A stretch of DNA of 43,484 nt from CAYQJS01 sp964417895 (GCA_964417895.1 CAYQJS010000048.1:1-43484); one strand, 5' to 3'. Shown: positions 33,269-40,698, numbered from the stretch's first letter. The notes: generated by a model not told the origin, from the letters alone. Numbers and translations are program-made.

Positions 33269-34405
33269 CTACGCCGTCACCGGCTCCGGAATCCTCAGCT
33301 TGTGCAGCTCGATCGCGTTGCGGCTGACGAGCTTCTCTCGGTCATCGGCCGGGAGATTGCCCAGGTCGCGAGCGATCACGTCACGGGAGTGGGGCCACGT
33401 CGAGTTCTGGTGCGGGTAGTCGCTCGACCACATCAGCAGGTCGCAGCCGACGTAGGGGAGCGTGAGCGGCCTGAGGGCATCGTTGAAGAAGGTCACGCGC
33501 ACCTGGCGGTCAACGTACTCGCGCGGCCGCATGGTCAGCGAGAGGGGGATCTCGCGGCGGAGGCGCTCGTAGCCCTTGTCCATGCGCACCAACAGCGACG
33601 CCAGCCAGTTGTACTCGTTCTCAACGGAGATGATCTTCAGCTCGGGGAAGCGCTCCAGGACACCCGAGAAGATGAGGTCGAACAGGGACTGTTCGATCTC
33701 GTGGACCATCATGATGGTGGCCCGGTAGCGGTCGAGGCCCGTCGGGTTGGTCTCCACCCGCCACTTGGTGATCCCGTGGTCGGTAAGGATGTGGAGCGCC
33801 ACCGGCATGTCCATCTCCTGGGCGGCTGCCCAGAAGGGATCATTGTCCGTCTTCAAGAAGGAGTGGCTGTCGGGCGGCCGCTCCCAGATCAGCGCCCCGC
33901 GAAGCCCCGCGTCCTTGCAGCGCCGCAGCTCGGCGACCGCATGGTCGACGTCATACATCGAGATCATGGCGATTCCGACCAGACGGTCGGGGATGGCGCC
34001 GCAGTACTCGATCAGCCAGTCATTGTAGGTGCGAAAGCAGGCCTCCTGGAACGCCGGGTCCTTGATCCAGTACAGGCCAAGGCCGAGGCTGGGGTAAAGG
34101 ACCTCGGCGCTCACCCCGTCGATGGTCATGTCCTCCAGGCGCGCTCGGGGATCCCAACCGCCTGGCCGCGCGGCGGCGTAGCCGGCCTTGTGCATCGCCG
34201 GCAGGTTGTCCAGGTCAACGCCCGCCACGAAAGAGAACGTGATGGGCTGCGGGGTCACCTCCTCGCAGCCCACCATCCAGCGGCCTCGCGCATCGTGGTA
34301 GAAGACGCGCGGGGCCCGACTTCGCATGGCGGCGGGTAACCCTTTGGTCCACAGGTCCGACGGTTCGAGCACGTGCGAGTCAGCGGAGATCAGGAGTTCA
34401 GACAT
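33269..34405 (-). CDS. Amidohydrolase family protein (PF04909)
   Basis: A 378-residue metal-dependent hydrolase, MSELLISADSHVLEPSDLW, with D9-S-H11; the barrel His is in VALHILTDHG and the late Asp in LMWSSDYPHQNSTWPHSR. It is more distant from the copies in the first 18 kb (SDYPHQNSTW rather than TDFPHAESDW) and is of the type often found with alkylphosphonate, phenol or steroid degraders, so no specific reaction is assigned. ATG 34405 follows GATGAGGAGGGCTGT. It is divergent from an aldo/keto reductase gene 57 bp away, suggesting coordinated expression. Confidence 0.9.
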   Translation of the reverse strand: MSELLISADSHVLEPSDLWTKGLPAAMRSRAPRVFYHDARGRWMVGCEEVTPQPITFSFVAGVDLDNLPAMHKAGYAAARPGGWDPRARLEDMTIDGVSAEVLYPSLGLGLYWIKDPAFQEACFRTYNDWLIEYCGAIPDRLVGIAMISMYDVDHAVAELRRCKDAGLRGALIWERPPDSHSFLKTDNDPFWAAAQEMDMPVALHILTDHGITKWRVETNPTGLDRYRATIMMVHEIEQSLFDLIFSGVLERFPELKIISVENEYNWLASLLVRMDKGYERLRREIPLSLTMRPREYVDRQVRVTFFNDALRPLTLPYVGCDLLMWSSDYPHQNSTWPHSRDVIARDLGNLPADDREKLVSRNAIELHKLRIPEPVTA

Positions 34406-34462
34406 ACAGCCCTCCTCATCCGCGGGTTGAGAACTGGCGCCCCGCCATCATACCATTGGGCC

Positions 34463-35323
34463 ATGACGATACCCGCGTTGCCCTTCGGCAGGACCGGCCA
34501 CCTCAGCACGAGGATCATATTCGGCGCCGCGTCGCTGTCGAGGGTCTCCCAGGAGCAGGCCGATGGGACTCTCGAGGTCCTGCTCGAGCACGGGATCAAC
34601 CACATCGACGTTGCCGCCAGCTATGGCGATGCCGAATTGCGTATCGCCCCGTGGCTCAAGCGTCATCCGGACCAGTTCTTCCTGGCGACCAAGACTGGTG
34701 AGCGTCGAGCAGAACAGGCGCGCGAGGAGCTGCTTCGCTCCCTCGACCGGCTGGGCGTCGACCACGTCGACCTGTGGCAGCTCCACAACCTATCGGACCC
34801 GATCCAGTGGGACCGAGCGTTGAGCCCGGGCGGGGCAATTGAGGCTGCCGTCGAGGCCCGCGAGCAGGGGTTAGTGCGCGCAATCGGGGTGACCGGCCAC
34901 GGTACGCAGGTCGCGGCGACGCACCGCCGGAGCCTGCAGCGCTTCGATTTCGACTCGGTGCTCGTCCCGTACAACTTCCTCACCATACAGAACCGCTATT
35001 ACGCCGAGAACTTCGATGGGCTGCTGGCCACGTGCCAGGAGCGCAACATCTCGGTGCAGACCATCAAGTCCATCGCGTACCGTCCCTGGATGGGCCGTGA
35101 ACACACTGCCTCGACCTGGTATCAGCCGCTTGCAGCCCCGCCCGACATTGCCCTTGCGTTGCAATGGGCCCTCGGCCGGCCGGGCATCTTCGTGATCTCA
35201 GCCGGCGACGTTCAGCTGCTGCCCGAAGTGCTCGCCGCTGCGGAGCGCTTCGAGCGCCCCCCGACCGACGAGGCGATGCAGGCGATGGTCGAGCGCCTCG
35301 AGATGGAGCCGCTCTTCGTTTAG
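34463..35323 (+). CDS. Aldo/keto reductase
   Basis: A 286-residue NAD(P)H-dependent TIM-barrel oxidoreductase. The catalytic tetrad is complete: Asp49 and Tyr54 (HIDVAASYGDAE), Lys77 (FLATKTGERR) and His108 (DLWQLHNL). The cofactor region near IGVTGHGTQ and SVQTIKSIAYRPW fits the family. ATG 34463 is the family-consistent start (MTIPALPFGRTGHLSTRIIFGAA); the frame is open upstream across the intergenic region without support, and the ribosome site is weak. Divergence from the amidohydrolase at 33269-34405 suggests both act on one pathway intermediate. The substrate is unknown. Confidence 0.9.
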   Translation: MTIPALPFGRTGHLSTRIIFGAASLSRVSQEQADGTLEVLLEHGINHIDVAASYGDAELRIAPWLKRHPDQFFLATKTGERRAEQAREELLRSLDRLGVDHVDLWQLHNLSDPIQWDRALSPGGAIEAAVEAREQGLVRAIGVTGHGTQVAATHRRSLQRFDFDSVLVPYNFLTIQNRYYAENFDGLLATCQERNISVQTIKSIAYRPWMGREHTASTWYQPLAAPPDIALALQWALGRPGIFVISAGDVQLLPEVLAAAERFERPPTDEAMQAMVERLEMEPLFV

Positions 35324-35359
35324 TACAGAATCGCAGAAGCTCGTGACCCCCCACCCCAA

Positions 35360-35489
35360 CCCTCCCCCTCAGGGGGGAGGGTGAGGGAGGGGGTGACGTA
35401 CCTGCCGACACAGGGGTCACGAATTTGCGCGACGTTGTAGCTGTTCCCAGGTTCACCCCCACCCCGACCCTCTCACCAACGGGAGAGGG
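35360..35489. repeat. Two intergenic GC-rich hairpins
   Basis: CCCTCCCCC-TCA-GGGGGGAGGG at 35360-35381 lies 37 bp after the reductase stop and could terminate it; CCCTCTC-ACCAAC-GGGAGAGGG at 35468-35489 precedes the next gene. Both belong to the repeat family described at 28065. Confidence 0.65.
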
Positions 35490-35550
35490 GTATGGCCGCT
35501 ACCCCCACCGCACCAGTAGAATCCGGACATAAGTAGAGGAGGTGAACCTG

Positions 35551-35964
35551 ATGCTGGGCGAGAAGATCGGCGAGCTGACCGGGCGAGTAACGGGTACCAG
35601 GATGCTCCCGGGCGGGGACTACCGGTACGTGAAGATGGAGGTATCTCTCCAGCAGTCCGGCAAGGTCTGCGGTGTAGACGCGGTGGATATCGGCACGTAT
35701 ACGGTGTTCGAGCGCGTGCCGGGGCAGCTGTATGGCGAGGGCCAGGGCATCACCCAGACGACCGAAGGTGAGGGTGCGATCTGGAACGGCCACGGCGTGG
35801 GGAAGATGGCCGGTAAGGGCATGGCGATGTCCGTCCGTTACTCCATCGCTTATCAGGCCGGATCGACCGGCAAGCTCGGCGGGCTCAACAATGTGCTGGT
35901 GATCGGCGAGCACGAGGTCGACGAGGCGGGAAACACGAAGACGACGTTCTGGGAGTGGAAGTAG
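35551..35964 (+). CDS. Small conserved protein of unknown function, barrel-like
   Basis: 137 residues, MLGEKIGELTGRVTGTRMLP, rich in Gly and alternating polar/hydrophobic strands (VKMEVSLQQSGKVCGVDAVDIGTYTVFERVPGQLYGEGQGI), ending in TTFWEWK. The pattern looks like a small beta-barrel of the allene-oxide-cyclase-like/DUF3224 type; that assignment is tentative. ATG 35551 has AGAGGAGG eight bases upstream; a GTG at 35542 is an alternative three codons earlier. There is no signal peptide. Its TAG stop directly abuts the stop of the convergent decarboxylase-like gene (zero spacing). Confidence 0.75.
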   Translation: MLGEKIGELTGRVTGTRMLPGGDYRYVKMEVSLQQSGKVCGVDAVDIGTYTVFERVPGQLYGEGQGITQTTEGEGAIWNGHGVGKMAGKGMAMSVRYSIAYQAGSTGKLGGLNNVLVIGEHEVDEAGNTKTTFWEWK

Positions 35965-36924
35965 TTACAGGCGCAGCAGCCGCGCCGCGTTGCCGTTGAG
36001 GATCTTCTCCTTATCCTCCGCGCAGAGGGGCACGTTCTCCATCCACCGCGTCCCCGGCACGTTCTCGACGAACGGGTAGTCGACGGAGAACAGGATCCTG
36101 TCGACGCCCAGCTCCATTAGGGAGCACATCAGTGCGGGCGTCGAAAAGTGCCCGCTCGTGGTGATCCAGAAGTGCCGGCAGAACAGCTCGCGGAACGGGA
36201 TCGCCTTGTTGCCGGGGCGGGACAGCCCATGATCGATCCGCCACAGGGAGAAGGGCAGTGACTCGCCCATGTGCCCGAGGATGATCTTCAGATTGGGATA
36301 GGCGTCGAACACGCCGCTCAGGATCATGCGAATCCCCTGCGTCGCCGTATCGAGGGTGAAGCCCCAGGCGGCCCCTCGCAGCCCCGGGAAGTCGGCGAGG
36401 TAGTCGCGCAGATAGACGTCGACGACGGCCGGGTGTGGCGCGGCAGGATGCAAGTAGATAGGGACGTCGAGCGCCTGAGCGCGCTCGCAGATGGGCCAGA
36501 AGCGCCTGTCGTCAAAGAACACCCCATTCGTCGGGCCATTCACCAGCGCGCCCTTGAACCCGAGCTCGGTGACGGTGCGCTCGAGCTCGTCGGCGGCCGC
36601 CTCGGGGTTGGGCGTCGGCAGGGTGGCGAATGCCGCGAACCGATCCGGGTAGGCGGAGATCATCTCGTGCAAGCCGTCGTTCGCTCGCCGCGCCAGGGGC
36701 ACGGCGGTTGCCGCATCGAGCCGTTGCGTGCCGGGATTGCCGTGCGAGATCACCTGCAAGTCAATGCCGGCCTCGTCCATCTCCTGGAGACGCAGGCTGC
36801 CAAGGTCGTCCAGACGTTTCCGGATCTCCGGTGAGCGCGCCTCGTTGCCGTCGAAGTGGCTCGCCACCTCCGCGTCCCAGTAATGCTCCTCGAGGGCGAT
36901 GACACGCGTACCAGCTAGCGTCAT
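35965..36924 (-). CDS. Amidohydrolase, gamma-resorcylate/2,3-dihydroxybenzoate decarboxylase-like
   Basis: 319 residues from ATG 36924 (GCGAGGAAATCC upstream). The start VIALEEHYWD carries the E-x-H metal motif (E12-E-H14) that distinguishes non-oxidative hydroxybenzoate decarboxylases and ACMSD relatives from the D-x-H group. IYLHPAAPHP, LGHMGESLPF and FSVDYPFVENV supply the barrel His residues and the late Asp. Related enzymes reversibly decarboxylate 2,6- or 2,3-dihydroxybenzoate using Mn or Zn. This would suit aromatic catabolism in this region, but the substrate is inferred from family only. It is convergent with 35551-35964 and has no operon partner. Confidence 0.85.
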   Translation of the reverse strand: MTLAGTRVIALEEHYWDAEVASHFDGNEARSPEIRKRLDDLGSLRLQEMDEAGIDLQVISHGNPGTQRLDAATAVPLARRANDGLHEMISAYPDRFAAFATLPTPNPEAAADELERTVTELGFKGALVNGPTNGVFFDDRRFWPICERAQALDVPIYLHPAAPHPAVVDVYLRDYLADFPGLRGAAWGFTLDTATQGIRMILSGVFDAYPNLKIILGHMGESLPFSLWRIDHGLSRPGNKAIPFRELFCRHFWITTSGHFSTPALMCSLMELGVDRILFSVDYPFVENVPGTRWMENVPLCAEDKEKILNGNAARLLRL

Positions 36925-37124
36925 GGATTTCCTCGCAGCGAGTGGGTGTTCGCACACGCGAGCCGCGTGCAGCGAGCAGTATAAGAGCTACGCGCCGCCA
37001 GGGCGGCCCTCACCCGTCCTTGGCCCTGCGGGCCGGTCCGCTTTGCGGACTCCGAGGCCCGCTGCCGCGGGCCATTCGGAGCGGCCGGCCTCTCCCACTG
37101 CGGTAGGCGAGGCGCGAGACTGAC

Positions 37125-37152
37125 GCCCTCTCCCATCGCGATGGGAGAGGGC
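37125..37152. repeat. Perfect 28-bp palindrome
   Basis: The half-site GCCCTCTCCCATCG is followed by its exact complement CGATGGGAGAGGGC. It is the most perfect member of the intergenic CCCTCTCCC family in the window and lies 4 bp left of the 472-bp duplicated segment. The preceding 200 bp (36925-37124) are GC-rich with further short inverted pairs and no gene. Confidence 0.8.
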
Positions 37153-37156
37153 TGGG

Positions 37157-37628
37157 GGACGTGACCGGATTCATTTATCGACGCGAGGGGGACCCCGATG
37201 GCCATTTCGTTCTTTCGCGCTTCCTGATGGTGCATTGCACTGCCGACGCGTATGCCATAGGGATGCCCGTCGCATGGACACGGGCGGAGGCACTTCCGGC
37301 TGACACCTGGGTCAGGGTGCGCGGTACGGTGAGGGTCGGAAGTTTCGGCGGCAACACGCTTCCCATCCTGGACGCTGCGACGGTCGACCAGCGAGTGGAG
37401 CGACCGACCCTACCTTTACCCATAGCTGGAGTCGAATGACCGGGCGGGCCAGGAAAACCACGGGGCCGCGGTGCTGATGTTTTCACGCTTCGATCGGTGG
37501 GTGTGTGCGATCGTACTGACCCTGGTCGGGGTACTCGGAGGGACGATCCTCGCCGGAGACCGCGTGGGTGTCCAGCTCACACGATTCGCCCCGGTGGAGG
37601 TGGCCCGAGGCGCCAGCGTCGTCACCCT
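37157..37628 (+). repeat. Long direct repeat, left copy
   Basis: This segment matches 42307-42781 in the same orientation with only scattered substitutions and small indels (offset 5150 at the left end, 5153 at the right). It spans the last third of a DUF1980 gene and the first codons of the following Ig-like/propeller gene. Similarity ends abruptly at GTCACCCT on the right and at GGAC on the left. The copies flank the cbiMQO-fur-permease-DUF1980 block. Confidence 0.9.
37161..37439 (+). pseudogene. 3' fragment of a DUF1980 gene (duplicate)
   Basis: 92 codons from a GTG, MTGFIYRREGDPDGHFVLSRF to VERPTLPLPIAGVE, nearly identical to the C-terminal third of the intact DUF1980 protein encoded at 41732-42580. 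The membrane-spanning N-terminal two thirds are absent and replaced by intergenic palindromes, and no ribosome site precedes the GTG. The C-terminus differs slightly because a small indel moves the stop past the position used in the intact copy. It is very probably not functional. Confidence 0.85.
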
Positions 37629-37662
37629 GCGTGAGGACTACGACGCCGACCTGGAGATCTGA
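37471..37662 (+). pseudogene. 5' fragment of an Ig-like/TolB-like gene (duplicate)
   Basis: 63 codons (GTG 37471 or ATG 37477) corresponding to the membrane-anchor region of the gene at 42591: FSRFDRWVCAIVLTLVGVLG to EVARGASVVTL, then a different tail, REDYDADLEI, and stop. The original start is disrupted by a two-base insertion (GGTGCTGATG here, GGCTGACG in the intact copy). It keeps a hydrophobic segment and might make a short membrane peptide, but is most likely debris of the duplication. Confidence 0.75.
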
Positions 37663-37706
37663 GGTGTGCCCGGTAGTGCGCGCGACAGCCCACACCAATG
37701 AGTAGA

Positions 37707-37721
37707 TGATACCCGGTATCA
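37707..37721. promoter_or_regulatory. Fur-family-like operator before cbiM
   Basis: TGATACC-C-GGTATCA is a perfect 7-1-7 palindrome, the geometry of Fur/Zur/Nur boxes, and both outer arms match the Fur consensus TGATA...TATCA. It lies 42 bp before the cbiM start, within the only gap that can hold the operon promoter. The Fur-family gene at 40163-40666 is the obvious candidate regulator. No -35/-10 was assigned with confidence. Confidence 0.6.
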
Positions 37722-37734
37722 AGTAGAATCTCGT

Positions 37735-37754
37735 CTGAGAGTGCTGTCTCTCAG
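37735..37754 (+). promoter_or_regulatory. Leader hairpin next to the cbiM ribosome site
   Basis: CTGAGAG-TGCTGT-CTCTCAG forms a 7-bp stem directly abutting GGGGGATTC-ATG, so its 3' arm ends where the Shine-Dalgarno begins. It might limit ribosome access or mark a short leader; no known riboswitch (cobalamin, NiCo, czcD) was recognised in the roughly 100-bp leader. Confidence 0.4.
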
Positions 37755-37762
37755 GGGGATTC

Positions 37763-38533
37763 ATGTCGCACATCCACATCCCAGATGGCGTTCTTCCTCT
37801 GTGGCTCGTCATCGCGGGCTGGCTCGTAACGGGAGTACTGCTCGCCCTGTGTTCCCGTCAGGCGAGGCGAACAGCCGTTCACCGTCGCCTGGCGCTTCTC
37901 GGCGTGATGTCGGCGCTGATGCTAGTTGGTATGACCATCGAGCTCGTGCCCATCGGCTACCACGTCAATCTCGCGGTGATCAGCGGGGTTGTGCTGGGTC
38001 CCACGCTGGGGTTCATCGCGGCGTTCATTGTCAATCTGATCCTTGGTCTCTTGGGGCACGGCGGCATCACTGTCGTCGGGTTGAATACCCTGGTGATCGG
38101 TGCGGAGACCGTCCTGGGTTACTTCCTCTTTCGCGGCCTCTGGCGGCTTGCGAATGAACGGCTGCGCCCCGGTTGGATCGCTGGGACGACGACGGTGGTC
38201 ACGCTCTTTCTCAGCACACTGCTGATGATTGGCATCGTGGCTATCGCCAATATCGGTGCCGCCGAACAGGCGCCGGCGGCCACGGCCGCCGAGTCCGGCA
38301 CCCTTTCGCTCCGGGATCCTTTCGAGCGGGGCATTCTGGCGTGGGAAGTGCTCGCTGCGCCTGAGCACGAAGAGGACGCCGGGCTCGATCTCCTCACCTT
38401 TGCTAGGCTTGTCCTGGTGCTTGGCTTCATAGGATGGCTGATCGAGGCGGTGATCACAGGGATCCTCGCGAGCTATGTCGCTCGGATTCGTCCCGATCTC
38501 TTAGGGCGTCCTCGACTCTCGGGCTCATCCTGA
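37763..38533 (+). CDS. cbiM: ECF-type cobalt/nickel transporter, substrate-binding membrane subunit CbiM
   Basis: 256 residues with about seven hydrophobic segments and the family's N-terminal metal-site motif, here MSHIHIPDGVLP. CbiM/NikM proteins bind Co(II) or Ni(II) through the N-terminus and the His immediately after residue 1. The extra Ser means that, after Met removal, Ser1-His2 would restore that geometry. A charged loop (residues about 175-215, with EHEED) separates the last helix, IGWLIEAVITGILASYVA; no cbiN gene follows. The SD GGGGGA precedes the ATG. It is the first gene of cbiM-cbiQ-cbiO, 6 bp before cbiQ. Metal specificity cannot be decided from sequence. Confidence 0.9.
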   Translation: MSHIHIPDGVLPLWLVIAGWLVTGVLLALCSRQARRTAVHRRLALLGVMSALMLVGMTIELVPIGYHVNLAVISGVVLGPTLGFIAAFIVNLILGLLGHGGITVVGLNTLVIGAETVLGYFLFRGLWRLANERLRPGWIAGTTTVVTLFLSTLLMIGIVAIANIGAAEQAPAATAAESGTLSLRDPFERGILAWEVLAAPEHEEDAGLDLLTFARLVLVLGFIGWLIEAVITGILASYVARIRPDLLGRPRLSGSS

Positions 38534-38539
38534 CCGCCC

Positions 38540-39373
38540 GTGGACATCGCCGCGGTTGACCGCTGGGCGGTCACCGGCCAGAGCTATTTGCACCGGGCGA
38601 CGGCCGCCGGAAAGCTGATCGCCGCCGGCCTCGTCATCGCGGCAGTGCTCGTCACTCGCGACCTCGTAGCTCTGTTGGGGATCTACCTCCTGTTGGTAGC
38701 GGCCGTCGCTGCCACTGGCCTGCCGACATGGCGAGTTCTCGGTTTAGCAAGCTACCCGGCCCTCTTTGCTGTCCTCTTCGCCGCGAGCAGCTGGGATGGG
38801 ACCCTGTACAGGCCTGCAATGATCATTCTGAAGGCGGTCGCCGCGGGCCTGGCAGTCGTTAGCGTGATCGTAACAACGCCCTATCCTCGGCTGTTCTCAG
38901 TCTTCCGCCGCGTGCTTCCGGAGCTCGTTGCTGAGGGCTTGTTCCTTACATACCGCTCACTCTTTCTGCTGCTGGGGCTCCTTGACGATCTCTTCACCGC
39001 CCTACGGCTCCGGGGAGGTCTCTCCCGGCGACGCTACCTGGGGAACGCCCGAAGCCTGGCGTGGGGCCTGGGTATGCTGCTGCTCCGTGCGCTCGCCCTG
39101 TCTGAACGGCTGCACGACGTGCTTCATTTGCGGGGATACCGGGGGCGGCTAGCAGCTGAGGAGGGGTGGAGGCTATCACGGCAGGACCTTCCGTCTCTCG
39201 CCTCCGCCTGCGCTATGTTCTTCGCCGCCCTTGCGCTTCGGTACCAGCCTCCACCGGTCGCGTACCACGGCTACGTCCTGGTGGTCCCGGTTCTGGCGCT
39301 GCTCGCTGCCGTGCTCTGGCGGCGGCGGGTGACGTTCGCGGAGCGCACGCAGGCCAGCGGGGCAGGGCGGTGA
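38540..39373 (+). CDS. cbiQ: ECF transporter transmembrane coupling subunit CbiQ (EcfT)
   Basis: 277 residues from GTG 38540, six bases after the cbiM stop. Hydrophobic segments (IAAGLVIAAVLV, LLGIYLLLVAAVAATG and ALRYQPP...VVPVLALLAAVLW) enclose a cytoplasmic coupling region with EcfT-type Arg/Gly motifs (ALRLRGGLSRRRYLG, SERLHDVLHLRGYRG), which contact the ATPase. It connects CbiM to CbiO in the Co/Ni ECF transporter. Its TGA overlaps the GTG start of cbiO (GTGA), indicating translational coupling. Confidence 0.92.
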   Translation: MDIAAVDRWAVTGQSYLHRATAAGKLIAAGLVIAAVLVTRDLVALLGIYLLLVAAVAATGLPTWRVLGLASYPALFAVLFAASSWDGTLYRPAMIILKAVAAGLAVVSVIVTTPYPRLFSVFRRVLPELVAEGLFLTYRSLFLLLGLLDDLFTALRLRGGLSRRRYLGNARSLAWGLGMLLLRALALSERLHDVLHLRGYRGRLAAEEGWRLSRQDLPSLASACAMFFAALALRYQPPPVAYHGYVLVVPVLALLAAVLWRRRVTFAERTQASGAGR

Positions 39374-40227
39374 GCGCCGAGGTCGAAGTCGTTCGCGCCG
39401 AGGACGTGCGCCATGTCTATGCGGACGGCACGACGCTCCACTACCGGGGCCCACCCTTTGTCGTCCACCGCGGCGAGCGAGTGGCACTTCTCGGTCCCAA
39501 CGGCAGCGGCAAGACCACGCTGCTCTTCCAGCTGGTCGGCCTCCAACGGCCCGTCAGTGGGAGGGTCCGCGTCCTCGGCGTCGACCCCGGGGTTGACTTC
39601 GAGCGGGTGCGCCGCAGAGTAGGGGTGCTGCTCCAGGACCCGGACCAGCAGATCATAGGGCCGACCGTGCGGGACGATATCGCCTTCTCGCCCAGGAACT
39701 ATGGAGTCGCCGAGCCCGAGGTCACGCGCCGCGTGCTGGAGGTCGCGGAAGCTCTCGAAATCGATCATCTGTTGGATAAGGTGCCGCACTATCTCTCGGG
39801 CGGCGAGAAGACCCGCGTGGCGTTGGCGGGCGCGCTCGCGGTCCAGCCGGAAATCTTGATCCTCGATGAGCCATTCGCCGGATTGGATGCACTGGGACGA
39901 GCTGAGCTGGTGCGGCTCCTGGAGGCGCTTCACAGCCGTCACGGCGCGTCGCTGATCGTTACGACTCACGAGATCGATTTGGTATCGCGATTCGCCGACA
40001 CCATTTATCTGGTCGCGCGCGGCGGGGAGATCGTGCTGAAAGGAAACCCGCGCGGCCTCCTGGCGCAGCCGGAGATACTGCGGAGGCATAACCTGGAGCC
40101 GCCCCTCTTGTCGGCGTTGTTCGAGGAGCTGCGCCGGCGGGGGATTCCCGTGCAGGGAGCGCTTACTGTGGAGGAAGCAGCTGAGCAGATCGCTCGGTTC
40201 TGTAGCGAGCAAACTCCGCCGCCGTGA
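39370..40227 (+). CDS. cbiO: ECF transporter ATP-binding subunit CbiO
   Basis: 285 residues from GTG 39370, which overlaps the cbiQ stop by 4 bp; the open frame continuing upstream to 39166 lies inside cbiQ. All ABC ATPase motifs are present: Walker A GPNGSGKTT (42-50), Q-loop Gln89 in LLQDPDQQIIGPTV, signature LSGGE (142-146), Walker B ILILDE (162-167) and switch His200 (TTHEID). The QDPDxQ form is typical of ECF ATPases. The last 65 bp are overlapped on the opposite strand by the end of the Fur-family gene, so the two transcripts are antisense at their 3' ends. Confidence 0.93.
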   Translation: MSAEVEVVRAEDVRHVYADGTTLHYRGPPFVVHRGERVALLGPNGSGKTTLLFQLVGLQRPVSGRVRVLGVDPGVDFERVRRRVGVLLQDPDQQIIGPTVRDDIAFSPRNYGVAEPEVTRRVLEVAEALEIDHLLDKVPHYLSGGEKTRVALAGALAVQPEILILDEPFAGLDALGRAELVRLLEALHSRHGASLIVTTHEIDLVSRFADTIYLVARGGEIVLKGNPRGLLAQPEILRRHNLEPPLLSALFEELRRRGIPVQGALTVEEAAEQIARFCSEQTPPP

Positions 40228-40666
40228 GTGGCCGCGTTGGGCTGGCGCCCACCCCTGATTGGCACCGCTGGCACAGCCCGAAGATCTCCAGAAGGTGGCC
40301 CTGCATTCGATAGCCGTGCTCTTGAGCGATTGCACCGACAGCCTCCTCGACAGATGGGTGCGTAACCTCCTGAACGACGGAACAGCCGACGCAGACCAGA
40401 TGGTGGTGGTGTGCCGGGCTGCAGAGGATGTAGGTGCCACAATGCCGATCGGCGTGCACCCTCTCCAGAATGTGGAGCTCTGTCAAGAGGTCCAGTGTGC
40501 GGAAAACGGTCGCTCGACCGATGCCGGCTGGCCGCAGCTCAGCCACGATCTCGTCGGCCGTGAACCGCCCATCGCGGCCCGCCGCTGCCTCGAGGACGGC
40601 CCGCCGCGGCCGTGTGCTTCGCACACCGCGCTGCTGAAGCTGATCGGAAACTATCGGCTGGATCAC
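40163..40666 (-). CDS. Fur-family metalloregulator
   Basis: 167 residues from GTG 40666. The N-terminal winged helix (RSTRPRRAVLEAA, GIGRATVFRTLDLLTELHIL) is followed by the metal-binding dimerisation domain with HHHH (SPAHHHHLVCVGC), a structural Zn site formed by C-V-G-C and C-Q-R-C, and LLEIFGLC. This fits Fur/Zur/Nur; specificity cannot be assigned, though the neighbouring Co/Ni-type ECF genes favour a nickel, cobalt or zinc sensor. It faces cbiMQO, overlapping cbiO's 3' end, and is divergent from the permease gene 33 bp away. A 21-bp near-palindrome overlaps its start codon, implying autoregulation. Confidence 0.9.
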   Translation of the reverse strand: MIQPIVSDQLQQRGVRSTRPRRAVLEAAAGRDGRFTADEIVAELRPAGIGRATVFRTLDLLTELHILERVHADRHCGTYILCSPAHHHHLVCVGCSVVQEVTHPSVEEAVGAIAQEHGYRMQGHLLEIFGLCQRCQSGVGASPTRPLTAAEFARYRTERSAQLLPPQ

Positions 40667-40685
40667 GGCGTAAACTGTACACCGT
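40665..40685. promoter_or_regulatory. 21-bp near-palindrome between the fur-like and permease genes
   Basis: Arms ACGGCGTAAA and TGTACACCGT flank a central C; 8 of 10 positions pair. It overlaps the GTG of the Fur-family gene and lies 14 bp before the permease ATG, in a divergent gap of only 32 bp, so both promoters must be very near or overlap it. It is a plausible operator, but it does not resemble the TGATA-type box before cbiM. Confidence 0.4.
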
Positions 40686-40698
40686 TGGCGAGTGAGGG

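Noticed and set aside
32972..34339. 455-codon plus-strand frame
   Set aside because: Antisense to the amidohydrolase at 33269-34405, which has clear metal motifs and a ribosome site.
35962..35967. Directly abutting convergent stop codons as a special overlap system
   Set aside because: Zero spacing of convergent genes is uncommon but ordinary in compact genomes; no shared structure was found.
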